Shown here in pieces: positions 1-27,700 of a DNA stretch of 64,000 nt (its first letter is position 1; each line of letters opens with the position of its first letter). The position numbers were made by a program, and so were the translations under genes. The stretch is from contig NC_056545.1 of the NCBI RefSeq assembly GCF_910596095.1, positions 21,537,067 to 21,601,066 on the forward strand, given 5' to 3'. The notes beneath the pieces were generated by a model, which did no database searches, was not told the origin of the DNA, and worked only from the letters and a program-made list of their open reading frames with translations. The DNA comes from Thunnus maccoyii (lineage: Eukaryota; Chordata; Actinopteri; Scombriformes; Scombridae).

Positions 1-925
1 GATTTCCTAATGTAATTAAATCATTTTGGAGTGTGTATTCCCTGCTTTACAATTGTTCCTTTTGTAATGACTGTGTATGGGAACGTACGGTGTGTTTTTT
101 TTGGCCTAATGTACTGTACATCACATGATCCTGGAATACCAACTATGGCCGCTGTGCCAAAATCACCTCACAGCCCGGCACCGTCTCTGGGGGCTTGCTG
201 CACACTATATCTCTGATAATTGCCCTTGAACATGGTTCTGAACCACCAAATATGGTCCAGGGACACTTCCCTGTTCTTTGGTCCATACTGTATGAAGAAA
301 TCTCAATTGTCTAATGCATACAATTATGAGAATTGGGTTATTTCTCCCTCCAAAAAGCAGGAACAAAGAGCTACAGCTCAATCGAAACGAGAGCAACTCC
401 TACGCTCCACACAACCTAGCTAAAACAAAGCTGTCAGGAGAGTGGCAATTCTTCCCTCCAGTGTAAGCAAGATACATTTACACTGATACACTGACAGCTG
501 CCCAAAACTGCCCTCTAAAAAACTAGGTTAGTGTTTGCTTTTTCAAAATATCATTCAATACTCTGAGGGCTGTGCACATACTCTGCAACATGTAGAGACC
601 ATCTACATCAAGGTGCTGCACATCTAGAAGCTCAATCTACTTATTTCGTTACAAATAGATATTAAAATCTGATTGTAACAATATTCATTTAAGCTTCTAT
701 TTACTCCATCTCAAATGATCTATCCCAAAAACAAGCAGACATGTTAGACTGTAGTGTTTGTTTTGTCAAAAACAAGCCATTTTGTTATTGAGGACAGTTT
801 ATGTCAGAGCTGATCAATCAGTTTCTTTATTGATGAGGTATTATAATATATGTAATTACTATATATAAAAGAGGACATGGGAATCTGCAGTCAAGACAAG
901 ACACAATAAAGGAGTAGTGAGTTAC
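1..925. other. MINK1 intron at the left edge
   Basis: AT-rich intron sequence downstream of the last visible MINK1 exon. I looked on the minus strand for the next expected coiled-coil exon (an EYKRKQLEEQR-like sequence) and did not find it, so it must lie beyond the edge. Short ORFs here show no family resemblance. Confidence 0.6.
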
Positions 926-16303
<15,378 letters not shown>

Positions 16304-17700
16304 AGCTGGCGAAACTTATCACGTTAGCTAACAAGTTAGCCACTTATTTGACAAGAAGTGATTGGGGAAATTTTTAAGTGGCGGGTTAAGTGAGCTCGAA
16401 ATGGCTTTACTGTAGAGAAAATATAGCAAACGGGCTTTCCGATATGCTGAAATGTTGCTGAACAACACGGTAGCACTTAGATTAGCAAACACATCGCAGA
16501 TAGAGCTGCCACAGACGCACCCAGCTGGCTAGCTCACGTCAACTCTAGCCGAAACCTATAATGTTATCCGCAGTTGTTTTTACAGAAATGCCGGTAGCTA
16601 TATCTGAGCAAAAAAAACACATTCAACTTAAAATTGGAGATTTCAACAAACTGTCAACGTCACCGTTAGCCGGCCATCGGCACCGCTCTAACAACTGGCA
16701 GGTTTTCAATGCAATGCACCTCCACTGTTGTTGAACACCTTGCTGCGTTCATTTTGACTGCTGCTGTATAACATTACAGCCAATGTTATCCAGGATAAAA
16801 TGAAGCGTGTCGCGGGAAAAAAAACAGAAAAAAACTACCACTACCACTGAGACATTCCTTATTATGTTTGATAAAGTAAAAATAACATTTACTGCTCACG
16901 ACGCAACGGTTGTTTTTTTAAGGAGAACGCAACGTCTGATGTGATGGCGTCCGGGTCCGTCCGCACCGCACCAGAACCGACTGTCAAGCTGGCATTATTA
17001 GCCTAAAATAGACGTCCTCCCAGAATATTACTTGAAGATTAGAGCGGAAAAATACAATAATACCCTCATTTGAGACACGATTCTACGCAACTGCAGTTGT
17101 CAAACTTGTTAACACGACTTAAATATTCCCCAGTTTCGGGGCAAAGGCGCACGGTAATCTGAATAACTACAGAGTCAGGTGCGAGCGAACGGTCTAAACC
17201 TAGCGTTAACGGTAACTGATTAGCTAACGTGGCTAAGCTAGCAGGCTAAACAGTCTTTTTCCAGAATAAACTTAACTTCTTCATCCATTTTCTGTGTTGA
17301 CAGTCGCGCCTAGCACTGCCAACCTTCCGGGGAAAACACAGGCAGGCAGGCAGACAGACAGGCAGGCACTATGCTCTCGCCAGCCACCGTAATACTTGTA
17401 AACTAGGGCCCTCGACTCTTTAAAGTTAGGCGTTGATTTCGTTCTCCGGCGTCCAAATTTTCAGAACTTGGTAGTTGTATTCCGACACTGCAATATACAG
17501 TGCAGCTTCAAACTGCGGCGTACTGGCAAACTTGTTATTTCGCCATGTTTTGCTTCCCAAGTCCTCCCTCCCACTCTCAGCCTTGTTGTAGTCTTGCGGG
17601 GTTGTACTGAGTGACGATCGGCTGCACACAACACTCCTAAAGTGTTTGTTCCTCTTGGATGGCTACGGTGCTTCATCAGGGACAAATTACCTGAAACATT
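16304..17700 (-). promoter_or_regulatory. mink1: MINK1 5' UTR and promoter region (inferred)
   Basis: Immediately upstream of the MINK1 start codon the sequence has noticeably more CG dinucleotides than the surrounding introns, for example around 16930-16980 and 17310-17340. This is what a CpG-island-type housekeeping promoter would look like. No TATA box is evident. A short CAGG/CAGA tandem tract lies at 17339-17368. The transcription start cannot be placed from sequence alone. Confidence 0.45.
17339..17368. repeat. (CAGG/CAGA)n microsatellite
   Basis: Thirty bases of GGCA/GACA tetranucleotide units in the MINK1 upstream region. Confidence 0.8.
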
Positions 17701-17869
17701 ACTGTGGACCTCAACCTACGCAACTGCCTGTGTCTGCTCTGAACAGCACATCTGAGGTCATCCTCTGTCATACCTGCCCTGCACTAACCTGGTTGTTCAT
17801 TTAAAACACTCCATAATTAAGATAAATTAAAGTCTCCTTCCACTCAAAAATGTTTTTCTTCTTGTTCCT

Positions 17870-18358
17870 TCAGTTGGATATTTGAGCTTCGCTGTGCAGA
17901 CTAATGTATGTGCAGAGTTTGACACTAGAAGGTTGTTTTTACCTTCATCTGCTGAAAGTGTAAAGTTTCTCTGAGCTCACTGAAAATCAGATTTTAAGGT
18001 ATGGGCCTATGAGCATGATTTGTGACATCACATATAGTTTGGAAGCCAATCCTGGTCCAATATTGAACTTGCACAAGTGTGATGTGGAAACTTGAAGCCT
18101 CCAGTGCAAACACTGAGAGTAGATTTTACAGTGATGTAGGAGACATCTTGTGTCCAGCAGTTAAACTTTTGAAATGAAATATGTTTGCATATTTATCTAT
18201 TCTTGTTTTTTTAAGGAGGGAGAAGGAGTAGATGTTGTTTTAAGGATTTTAACAAGATAATTGACCTTTTTTGTGCAAAAACCATAACAGACACAAATTA
18301 TAATTCAAAGTAGAGTATTTTATATGCATCTTACATCATGGCTGGAGGGGATCTTTAA
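17870..18358 (-). repeat. dispersed repeat, copy 2 (longer, inverted)
   Basis: The reverse complement of 18105-18358 matches 8983-9230. The element seems to extend further here, to about 17870, because the neighbouring sequence has the same character. Non-coding. It lies between the MINK1 promoter and the PLD2 3' end. Confidence 0.55.
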
Positions 18359-18359
18359 A

Positions 18360-21300
18360 GATGCTAGATAACAAAAATACACTGTAATATATGTGTCTTT
18401 TGATAGTCATTAGTAAGTACCTTTATTTCACATTAAAAACAATTCCTGTTCTTGGTTTTGCTCTCATGTGTCTGCAATCCTAAGAGCCTCCTTATTGCAA
18501 TAGTTATTTCTCCATTACGGCAGGCCTACCTTATCTCCAACAAATCATAATGCTTGTGAATAATGCATGATTCACTTCCAAAGCTGTTTACCAAGAATTC
18601 GAGAGAACAATCTGGTATGTCATAGAAACTGAGGCTATAACATGGCAATCATTTCCAGCAAAACATGTACAGTCTTTATGTCCACAGTTTCCATTTTCTC
18701 TTTTTAAACAAATTACTTGATCCAATAATATAAAGATAACAAAACAGCAAATAGCTCCACAGAAATAGTGATACCAGTGGATTACAGAAGCTATCAAGAT
18801 CACCATTTCGTACAGTATTACATTTTAGATTTCCCCCCCTCATAGGTTTTCACTTGCAAAGTGTTAGGATTTGTCTCTAGATGTTTCTATCAGTAGTTTC
18901 TATGGTATATTTCTGGCTGTGGAAGGCAATATTTGATAAACACACATCTAGACAGTAGGCTTTTGTCTAGATTATAGGAACATCATGAATGATATGATGG
19001 TTGTCTATGCAGTATTAGACAAATAGCAGACATGCCATAACATAAAGAATAGCTTCATTTTTATATTCAAATATTAAATTCTCTCTAAATATGTTTATAT
19101 ATTTACATTTATCAAAAGAACAAATATACAGCATGTATATATTATATAAAAATAGTACATGGGAAGTTTGCCATGTGATACTAATAATTATTTTAGGTGA
19201 AGTAAAAGTAAATATTCACGTTGAAAGTCTGTAGAAAAAACAAGTTTATTGAGGAAACAAGAATAGTTACACATTTTAAAGTACAAGTTGTAAACTGTAC
19301 TTTTGAGTAACAATGTATTGTCTCTGCCCCTGAGTGTTAGTAACCTATACATCAGAAACTCTAAGGTAAAATAATAACCTCGGACTACAGATTTGCATTA
19401 ACAAATGTCTCCACATAGTGACTGGTAGGGATAATAGTTTTATTAGTTTCTATGAGTCATGTATTCATAAAAATGTATTGGTAATGCTGGCTATTAGTCC
19501 AATAAAAACAATAAAAATAAAATTCATGATAGAAACAATCTAAGGTCACTTCTCAGTATATTATTATAACATTTTCAGGAATCTTGAAACAAAGAATACC
19601 ACTCAAGGCAACCATTCTGTGCTGTATAGAGAGACTAGTGAATATCCAGCTTCTAGTAGTGTGCAAGGGCTTGCAGTGGCATTTTAATATTTTCCGAAGG
19701 AAAGTGGGAATAGTTCTGAAGCCAGCAATGGATCATTTCTAAAAACAGATGGATTAACTGGCTCTTCTGCAAAAGGTGCCTCGTGTAGTGCGAGGCGGCG
19801 TTCACGTGGGACACTTGTCATCTGTCACATTCACAGACAAGGTTGCACTGAAGCCACCTACAGCAGGTAGTGTTGACTTGTGTCTCGAATGCTCATGTAG
19901 CAGTCTGTACAGTATCAGTGGCTCTGTTATAGGCTCAACAAGTGTCCACTTTTTTGACTTGCATCAATCAATCAATCAGTGACATCCGTTAACATACAGG
20001 TCTCCTTAAAATACATGGGTGAGGAATATAAAAGATAAAGTCCAAAGCTCCATAAACCTTGATATGATATAGATTTACAGAAGCACTGAAAAAACTTGGC
20101 CAGACTGTGTATCATGGGAGGAACCTTCAAACATGTAAAAATTCTCTCAGCAACATTGCTTTACCCAAGTGTTCAAAATCAAGTTATTTCAGTCCAATGA
20201 TGCGTAGAAATATCATCTCCCCCCCCCCCCTTAACTTAGTCAAACTCCTTTCCTGTCACTTATGTCCTGCAGCTATGGAAGCATGCTTATCATTTTGTTA
20301 TTGCGTAAAAACAACTCGAGCCCTGTTTGTCTACATTCAGAAGGCAACATCTACATTCTGTTGAATTATTACATCATCTCTCCAAATCTGTCAATGCAAT
20401 ATTTCAAACGAAGTATGCGAGACTTTTCCAGATTACTCAACAGTAGTCACTAAAGGGAATGAACAGGTTTTAAGAGAATAACTGACATGATTGTATATCA
20501 AACAAAACCTAAAAATCTTTGCAGTTTAAGATTAAAAATAGTACTTCATGATGCTCCAGACATGGGAATTGCACTCAGTTACAGTGTTAAAATTAATGCA
20601 CCAACACAAATGCGTTGTGCATGCAAATGATCATAGGGTAGACACGCAAGACATGAATGGCACGTGGACACAGAATGGTGGAGCCCACATGAAAATAACT
20701 GAAAACCGCATTGTTCAAACAATCTGTGTCTCTGCATCACAGTTTTCTCTGAGTCAAGTGGATGGTGGAATGTTCTGTTCTGGACTACTGACAACATGGT
20801 GAAATAATAATTCACTTGGTTGTCATGGTGACTTAAAAAAAAAAAACGCAACAATTAACAGTAAATCAACCTAGCACCCTTTAATTATCTTGTCCTCCTT
20901 CTCCTTTTCTCTCAGTTTTCCCACCTGATTGTTTATCTAAAAATATTAAAATGACTTTGCTTCCACAGAAATTGACAGTCTCCATTCGACATATTACCTT
21001 CTATTTTCTGGTCCACCATCCAAATTTAGTAAGTTATCCCTCTTATCAGTACTCTCCCCTTTTCTGCCCTATCCAGTCTTTATTTCAGCTACGATCCAGT
21101 CATCTCTTTATATCCGTCACCATAACAACCACAAATGTTCTGACAGATTTGCTGGCACTGCAGTGAGAGGTGAAGCCTCAGAGGGAGAGAGTGAGAGGTA
21201 GAGAGAGAGAGAGAGACAGAAACAGAGCCACCCACCCACCCAAAAACCTTGCACCAATAAATGTACACTATGTTCCCAGATCATGTGAGATGCTTGATTT

Positions 21301-21727
21301 CCAATACAACCTTGCAATCCTCTCCTGACTCATACATTAATTTATGTGTGTTTTGTACCACCGCCAGCCCTGCGGTTCTGATTGCATTGTAGAAGTTATG
21401 AAGCAGCTGCTGCCATCATGAACAAACTGGCCCGTAAAAGGTTAATCTACTGCTCTTACAGGTTATCAATTATCATAGAATCTGCTTTTCAGTGGTTATG
21501 TTCAGGCCTGCCCATCGTCAGTCAAATAGACAATATAAAAAGCATTAGTGGTTAACAAATAATTTGTGCTAAGGTGATGTCTTTCCCTCGCTATTGAACC
21601 GCCAGTCCTGTGGCTATTTTAGTCTACTGTGCTGAACATTAGCTGGGTTAAAACCACATGGAGGAGCATGTGGTACAGCTTTAGCTGTTAGTAGTAGTGT
21701 AGTGGTCTGATCTGGGCTGAGCTGCGT
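18360..21727 (-). other. probable long PLD2 3' UTR plus spacer
   Basis: About 3.4 kb downstream of the PLD2 stop codon has no coding exon. It is AT-rich and contains several minus-strand AATAAA signals, which suits a long 3' UTR running toward 19.2 kb followed by a short spacer before the repeat at 17.9-18.4 kb. A C12 run (20219-20230) and a short GA tract (about 21199-21217) are the only local oddities. Confidence 0.4.
19245..19250 (-). terminator. pld2: candidate PLD2 polyadenylation signal (AATAAA)
   Basis: A canonical AATAAA on the minus strand about 2.5 kb past the PLD2 stop, followed by a T-rich stretch. Other AATAAA hexamers occur nearby, so this is one candidate among several. Confidence 0.3.
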
Positions 21728-24700
21728 TTATGTCCACAGCCCTACAGGAGCCATGCCCTCTTTAGTGCCCAGTGGAGGCAGCAGGTTCTCCTCACACAAG
21801 AACTTCAGGGGGAAGTGGACCAGCAGCCCCCGAATGGCCTTCAGCTCTTCTATGGCCTGCTCAGGGTCTGAGTCATAGAGGCGCTCCTTCTTGGAATACT
21901 CCTTCAGCTCACAGCTGTTGTGGACTTCGTTGCAGGGCAGGCATCGGAAGACCTGTATCACAGCAGTACAGAGCAGCCACAGAGACAAAAGGAGAGGTCA
22001 GAAAACAGAAACGTTGCTATTGTAAAGAATAGAAAGTTAAAGATAATATGTCATTGCATAATCTGTAATACACTGTCTTTGTCTTATGTATACCTTGTCA
22101 TAGATGGTGGCATTCAGTTGGGCAGCTGAATTCCAGACCAAGAAGAAGAACTCATCACTGACTGGGTCGTCAATGCTGATACTAGTGTCTGAAGTAGCTC
22201 CAACAAGAACACTGGTAGGGAAAAAAAGATATAGTTCAGAAAGCACAGTGCATTCAAACAATAGCCAGTTTCTGTCTATGCACTTTTTTAGAGTAGTTTG
22301 TCATAATAGTGTTTCAAAATTCCTGAGGAAGAATGAAACTGTTAAGGTTTTTCATTAGGAGAATTACTACAATGTTTGGCCACAATTGTCACCTGAAATG
22401 ATTTGCTTATAAACCAGGAAATACATACTGTATGTGACATTCGGTGGCTGTTGTTTCCCAAAACATAGAAAATTCAGCTAAATCATGATAGTCGTGACAG
22501 ACGATGAGACGGTTGCTGAACTCCCTTTAAAAACCAGCTCACCTCTAGAGGTCGTGGCCATACAGAATTTCAGGAGCTACATGTTTTGTCCTGACCTGAA
22601 ACACTCTTTGCGCAGAGCGAGTGTGAGGGGTCCTGCCTGGTACTCCTCCCCTCCCATGATGGACGGGACCCTCTCTTCATCTTCCACAAACACTGCCAAC
22701 TCACTGTCCCTGCTTCCCAGCATGCTGCGGTCATTGATGTTGGCTGATCCTGGAACAAAAATGGGGAGAAAAGACATTTACAATCTGTCCTTTAGAAAGT
22801 ATTCTTCAGAATGAGTGCTGTTTTTCAGGCTTCTGTGTTAGTATATTTATAGTTCAGAAATGGATTTTAAATGATGAATGTTATAGGTAAGTATCATCAG
22901 GTCCTATCATACCATCTACTGCATTATTTTATCAGACTTACACTAACAGTGGTCAGTTGTGGAACAAAACAAAGTGGAACTCAAAGATAATAAATCACAT
23001 GTTCTAGGAGAAGAAATTCAACCTTCGCAAACAAAACACTTTCTTTGAGGTTTCACCATTTTAACCTGGTTTAACATGAAAAATAACATGTTTTTAGGCT
23101 ACTGAAACACTTCTGAATCCCAAATTAATGAATACATTTCCATATATTCGTTTACATTTCCACTTAGTTTTTACCATGGTCAGATAATTCAAGTGGAAAG
23201 TGTAAAATACATTAAAATCCACATGTAAAAATATTTTAACAGAAGCCAGGACTTCTGTCACATATTTGGATTTCGATGAAAGGAGATTACTGATTAGCTC
23301 TTTTGCCATAAAGCTCCACAATGACTCAAGGTCAAAGTGATGCTCTGTCTGTGAATGAGTTTGCGCTGGTGACTCACCAATTATATAGCAGCGGTCATCA
23401 GCAATGAGGGTCTTGCTGTGAACATAGATGAGCTCTGTGACAAGTGACTTGGAGAGCTGGGAATGTGTTCTCAGGCCGCAGATTGTGATGTACTCCGTCC
23501 ACTGGTCCTCAACTGGGGGGCAGACCAGAATCACATTATTGACCAGAGATAATATACAAATTCAGTGATGATTTATTAAGAAAATCTCTTAGACATATCG
23601 ATGCTTAAAAAGGGTGTCAAAAGAAGACAAACAACTGAAGGATGAAAATAGAGACAGACTGGGCAGATACCTAGTACCAGTAGCTTCAGTTTAAAGGAGC
23701 AACACAAGGAGAAAGAAAGAGAAACATGTTAGGAAGAAACAAGTGGATTTTTGTGATGTCAGGTGGACTTTTGAGTTGAAACAAAAGCAGACAAGTGACA
23801 GAAAACTCACCTTCAGCAAGTCTTGACAGGATGGACTGCTCCCCTCGGCATATAGTCCTGAGACATTCAAAGTTAACTAAAATTAGGCACTTAACACAAC
23901 ATAGGACAATAGTAACAATGATATCTAAGTAAATAGTGACTTCTGGGCATAACATTCACAGTAGGCTGATAAATAAATGCAAGTGAGATCTCAGTGATAC
24001 TGCAACACTGTGTTCAGGCAATAACAACAGGCTGACTAGGCTCATGATGTATTATCATTTACTTAATGCTTTAAGTTGATAAACCACTCTGTTATAATGA
24101 TAAAAGAAAAAGCAAAGTAGTCTTTCCAGTTTCACTTAAGGTTGACAGAAATCCCTCACTCACACCTCAGACTATTAAAACAACATCCCATCACCATAAT
24201 AAACTACATAGTAATGATTTAATGATCGTATCCAATTTTATTTAAAAGGGGGTGGGGGGCTCTCACCTGTAAGTAAAGTGCAGAATAGCTTGAATGGCAT
24301 TTCCACCTCCTGCACTGATGTCTCCCTCAAATCCAGGAAGTAGAGGAATCACCACAAACACTCTGTACTTCTTCTGCTCCCTGCAATAAGACACAATTTC
24401 AACACGTACATTGTCAACAAGTGTACTCTTTAAACAAGTAGACTATTCCTTTCATATTTATATTTTATTTCATGATTTGTTTCACTTGAAAAAATATTGT
24501 ATTTCACTGATATTTTCCACCGTTATTGTTTAATAATGTAAAATATGTATGGCAAATGGGTTATCGGTTATCAAGGTGAATGCTGAAATGTACTCTTCTG
24601 TGTTGTGCTCCACTTTGCACAGATTTCATAAAATGTTGCTTTGTAACTTCAAACTAAGTTGTTAGTTTGTTGGAGTTGTTACAGTTGGCCAGACCTGTGT

Positions 24701-27700
24701 GCACGCAGGATTCTGTTCACAATAGCATCACCGATCCCATTATGGACCGTCTTCCCATCGGCACAGCTGATGAAGAACTGGTTCTAAGGGCAGAGAAAAA
24801 GCAGATGGTGGCTCGGTATGAGGGGAGTGCTGAAACAGGTAGGTATCTGGCAGGGAAGGGACTCATGAAACCTTATGAATAGGCACACATTGGCTTGAAA
24901 ATCTCTCAGTGGCATGTGAAACGAATGTGTCAAATATTGTGTAATCCAATAGAATCACGTGCCAAAACAAAAATAAATATCTTTCAAACATCAGATGTTA
25001 TTTTATACAAAATAGAACCCATTCTTATGTGATACTACTAAAACTATTTAGGTCACAGTGACATTTTTTGCCATGATGGCTGCCCTTTTTTTTGTATCAC
25101 TGCCATCATGAGGAAGCATTTGGGAACCCAACGCAGAACAAGCTTAAATAATTTTGACAGTCTGTTCGTTTAAAATGTTGAGTTGTAAAATAAATTAACA
25201 TATAATTAAATGTGTAGACATTACATTAAGTTCAGTCACTGTGCTATGAGGTACATATTTGTCTGTAAATAGTTAGGACATTCCTGCAATACCTCGATGT
25301 AGATGTAATGCTCGCTGTTCTCAATGGTGTGGATGTAGGCGTTGAGGATCGAGCTCTCACAGGTTCCAGTTGACCAGCGATCAGCAGAGCGTAACACCTG
25401 AGGAAATGACATGTAAAAACTTGAAAACTTTCCCTGTCACTGGCTATGCAGCAGAATTCCTTAGTATTAGTATTTTCTCAACACATTTCAGCTGAAAGAT
25501 GCAGATTTTTTTCTATTACTGAACTACTTTCTGCCATTTTTTTCCCCTAAGGTATGCGCCCTACAATCCTACAATAAAACAAATGTCTTCTTAGTTTTAC
25601 AGACCATTAACATCACAGAATTAGTCTAGACATCTAAGAGTTGTTGTATCAAAAATAACCTTCATTTGAATTTGATAGAAGAAGTGACAACTGAATCTGC
25701 TGCATTTATTTTTGTGATAATTTAAGTTTGTGGTGCACTGAGATTGCTCTTTGTTAGTTAGACACGGAGTTCCACAAGGTTCTGTGCTTGGACCAATGCG
25801 ATTCACCTTATGTATGCTTCCTTTGGGTAATATTATTAGGAAGCACTCCATTAACTTTCATTGTTATGCAGATGATACCCAATTATATTTATCAATGAAG
25901 CCAGATGAAACCAATCAGTTAACTAAACTCCAAGCATGCCTTAAGGACATCAAGACCTGGATGACCTGCAGTTTTCTGTTACTAAACTCAGACAAAATTG
26001 AGTTTATTATGCTTGGCCCTAAACATCTAAGAAACACATTATCTAATGATATTACTCTACTCTAGATGGCATTGCCTTGGCCTCCAGCACCACCATAAGG
26101 AATCTGGGAGTTATCTTTGATGAAGAGACGTCCTTCAACTCCCACATAAATTTCAAATTTGAAGGACTTTTCAAGGACTTTTTTTCACCTATCAGATTGC
26201 AAAAATCAGGCACATTCTGACTCAAAAAGATGCAGAAAAACTAGTCCATGCATTTATTACTTCAAGGCTGCATTATTGCAACTCTTGAAATTATTGCAAA
26301 ACTAGAAAAAGAGATCACATTTTTTCCATTTTAGCTTCTCTGCATTGGCTTCCTGTAAAATCCAGAATAGAATTTAAAATCTTTCTCCTCACCTACAAAG
26401 CCCTTAATGGTCAGGCACCATCATATCCTAAAGAGTTCATAGTACCCTATTAGCCCACTAGAACATTGTGTCCAAAAGTGTCCAAAAGTGTCCAAAAGTA
26501 GAATGGGGGGCAGAGCCTTCAACTATCAGGCTCCTCTCGTCTGGAACCATCTTCCAGTTTGGGTCTGGGAGGCAGACACCATCTCTACATTTAAGAGTAG
26601 GATTAAAACTTGTCTTTTTGATAAAGCTTATAGTTAGGACCAGCTCAGGCTTGCCCTGGACCAGCCGGGGGACTTCCCGATGCTCTGAGCTCCTCTCTCG
26701 TCCTCTCCCTCTCCATATGTATGCATTCCTGTCCCATTAATGCATCTTACTATCTCGGCATCTTCTCTCTCCCATAGTTTTGTGCTTTCTTGTCTGTGTG
26801 TTCTTGTCTCCTGTTGCTTTCGCTATTTCTGCCTCCGGAGCTGTAGAAGCTGGATCTGTGATTGCAAGCCACTCACTGCTTCCATAATCCTGCTCAACAC
26901 CCTCTGCTACAATTATTATTATTATTTTTTTTTTTAATTATTCTTATTACACATCTCTATGTGGAACTTGCATTGAGCTTTTCTCTCTCTTTTTCTCTCT
27001 CCCCCTCCCCACTCTTTTTTTCTCTCAACCCAACCAGTCCAGGCAGATGGCCGCCCACCCAGAGACCAGTTCTGCTTGAGGTTTCTTCCCATTAAAGGGG
27101 AATTTTTCCTTTCCACTGTCACCAAGTGCCTGCTCATGAGGGAATGTTGGGACCTGCTCTATATTAAAAGTGCCCTGAGATAACTTCTGTTATGATTTGG
27201 TGCTATAGAAATATAATTGACTTGACTTGACTAGCTCTAACACTTACACAAAGAGGGAGAAAACCTGTTGTAGCTCTAGCACAGTATGTGACAGCTGAGG
27301 CAGTGTCTCTGACACCTGAATAAGGGAGCAGCAACACCTGATAGGAAAGCTGCAGCATAATGGAGAGCAAGGGTTAAGGTTATGGGCCACTGCCCATAAT
27401 ACAGCACACAGCAAAAGCTATTATTATCCAACACTCACTGTCTCAATACTTCAGAACCGAAGCATATGATGTTGAGTGGGAATAACATTGCTGATAGTAA
27501 GAAAGTATGTGGGGACCATACACGCCAAAAATGTTTCTTACCTGTGATATACACTATTTTACTTGTTTACATAGGTTTGTCTCACACAACAACAGAAACT
27601 CTCAAACATACAATTCACACTTTGAACTACAATTCAAACATGACTTTAATGATGAATTAGCAGACTGCAGAATCATTTTCTCTAACCTAAAATTTTGCTG

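Noticed and set aside
25751..26065. A host gene encoding a reverse-transcriptase-like protein
   Set aside because: The frame breaks, LINE-type 3' tail and intronic antisense position show it is a dead L2-like element.
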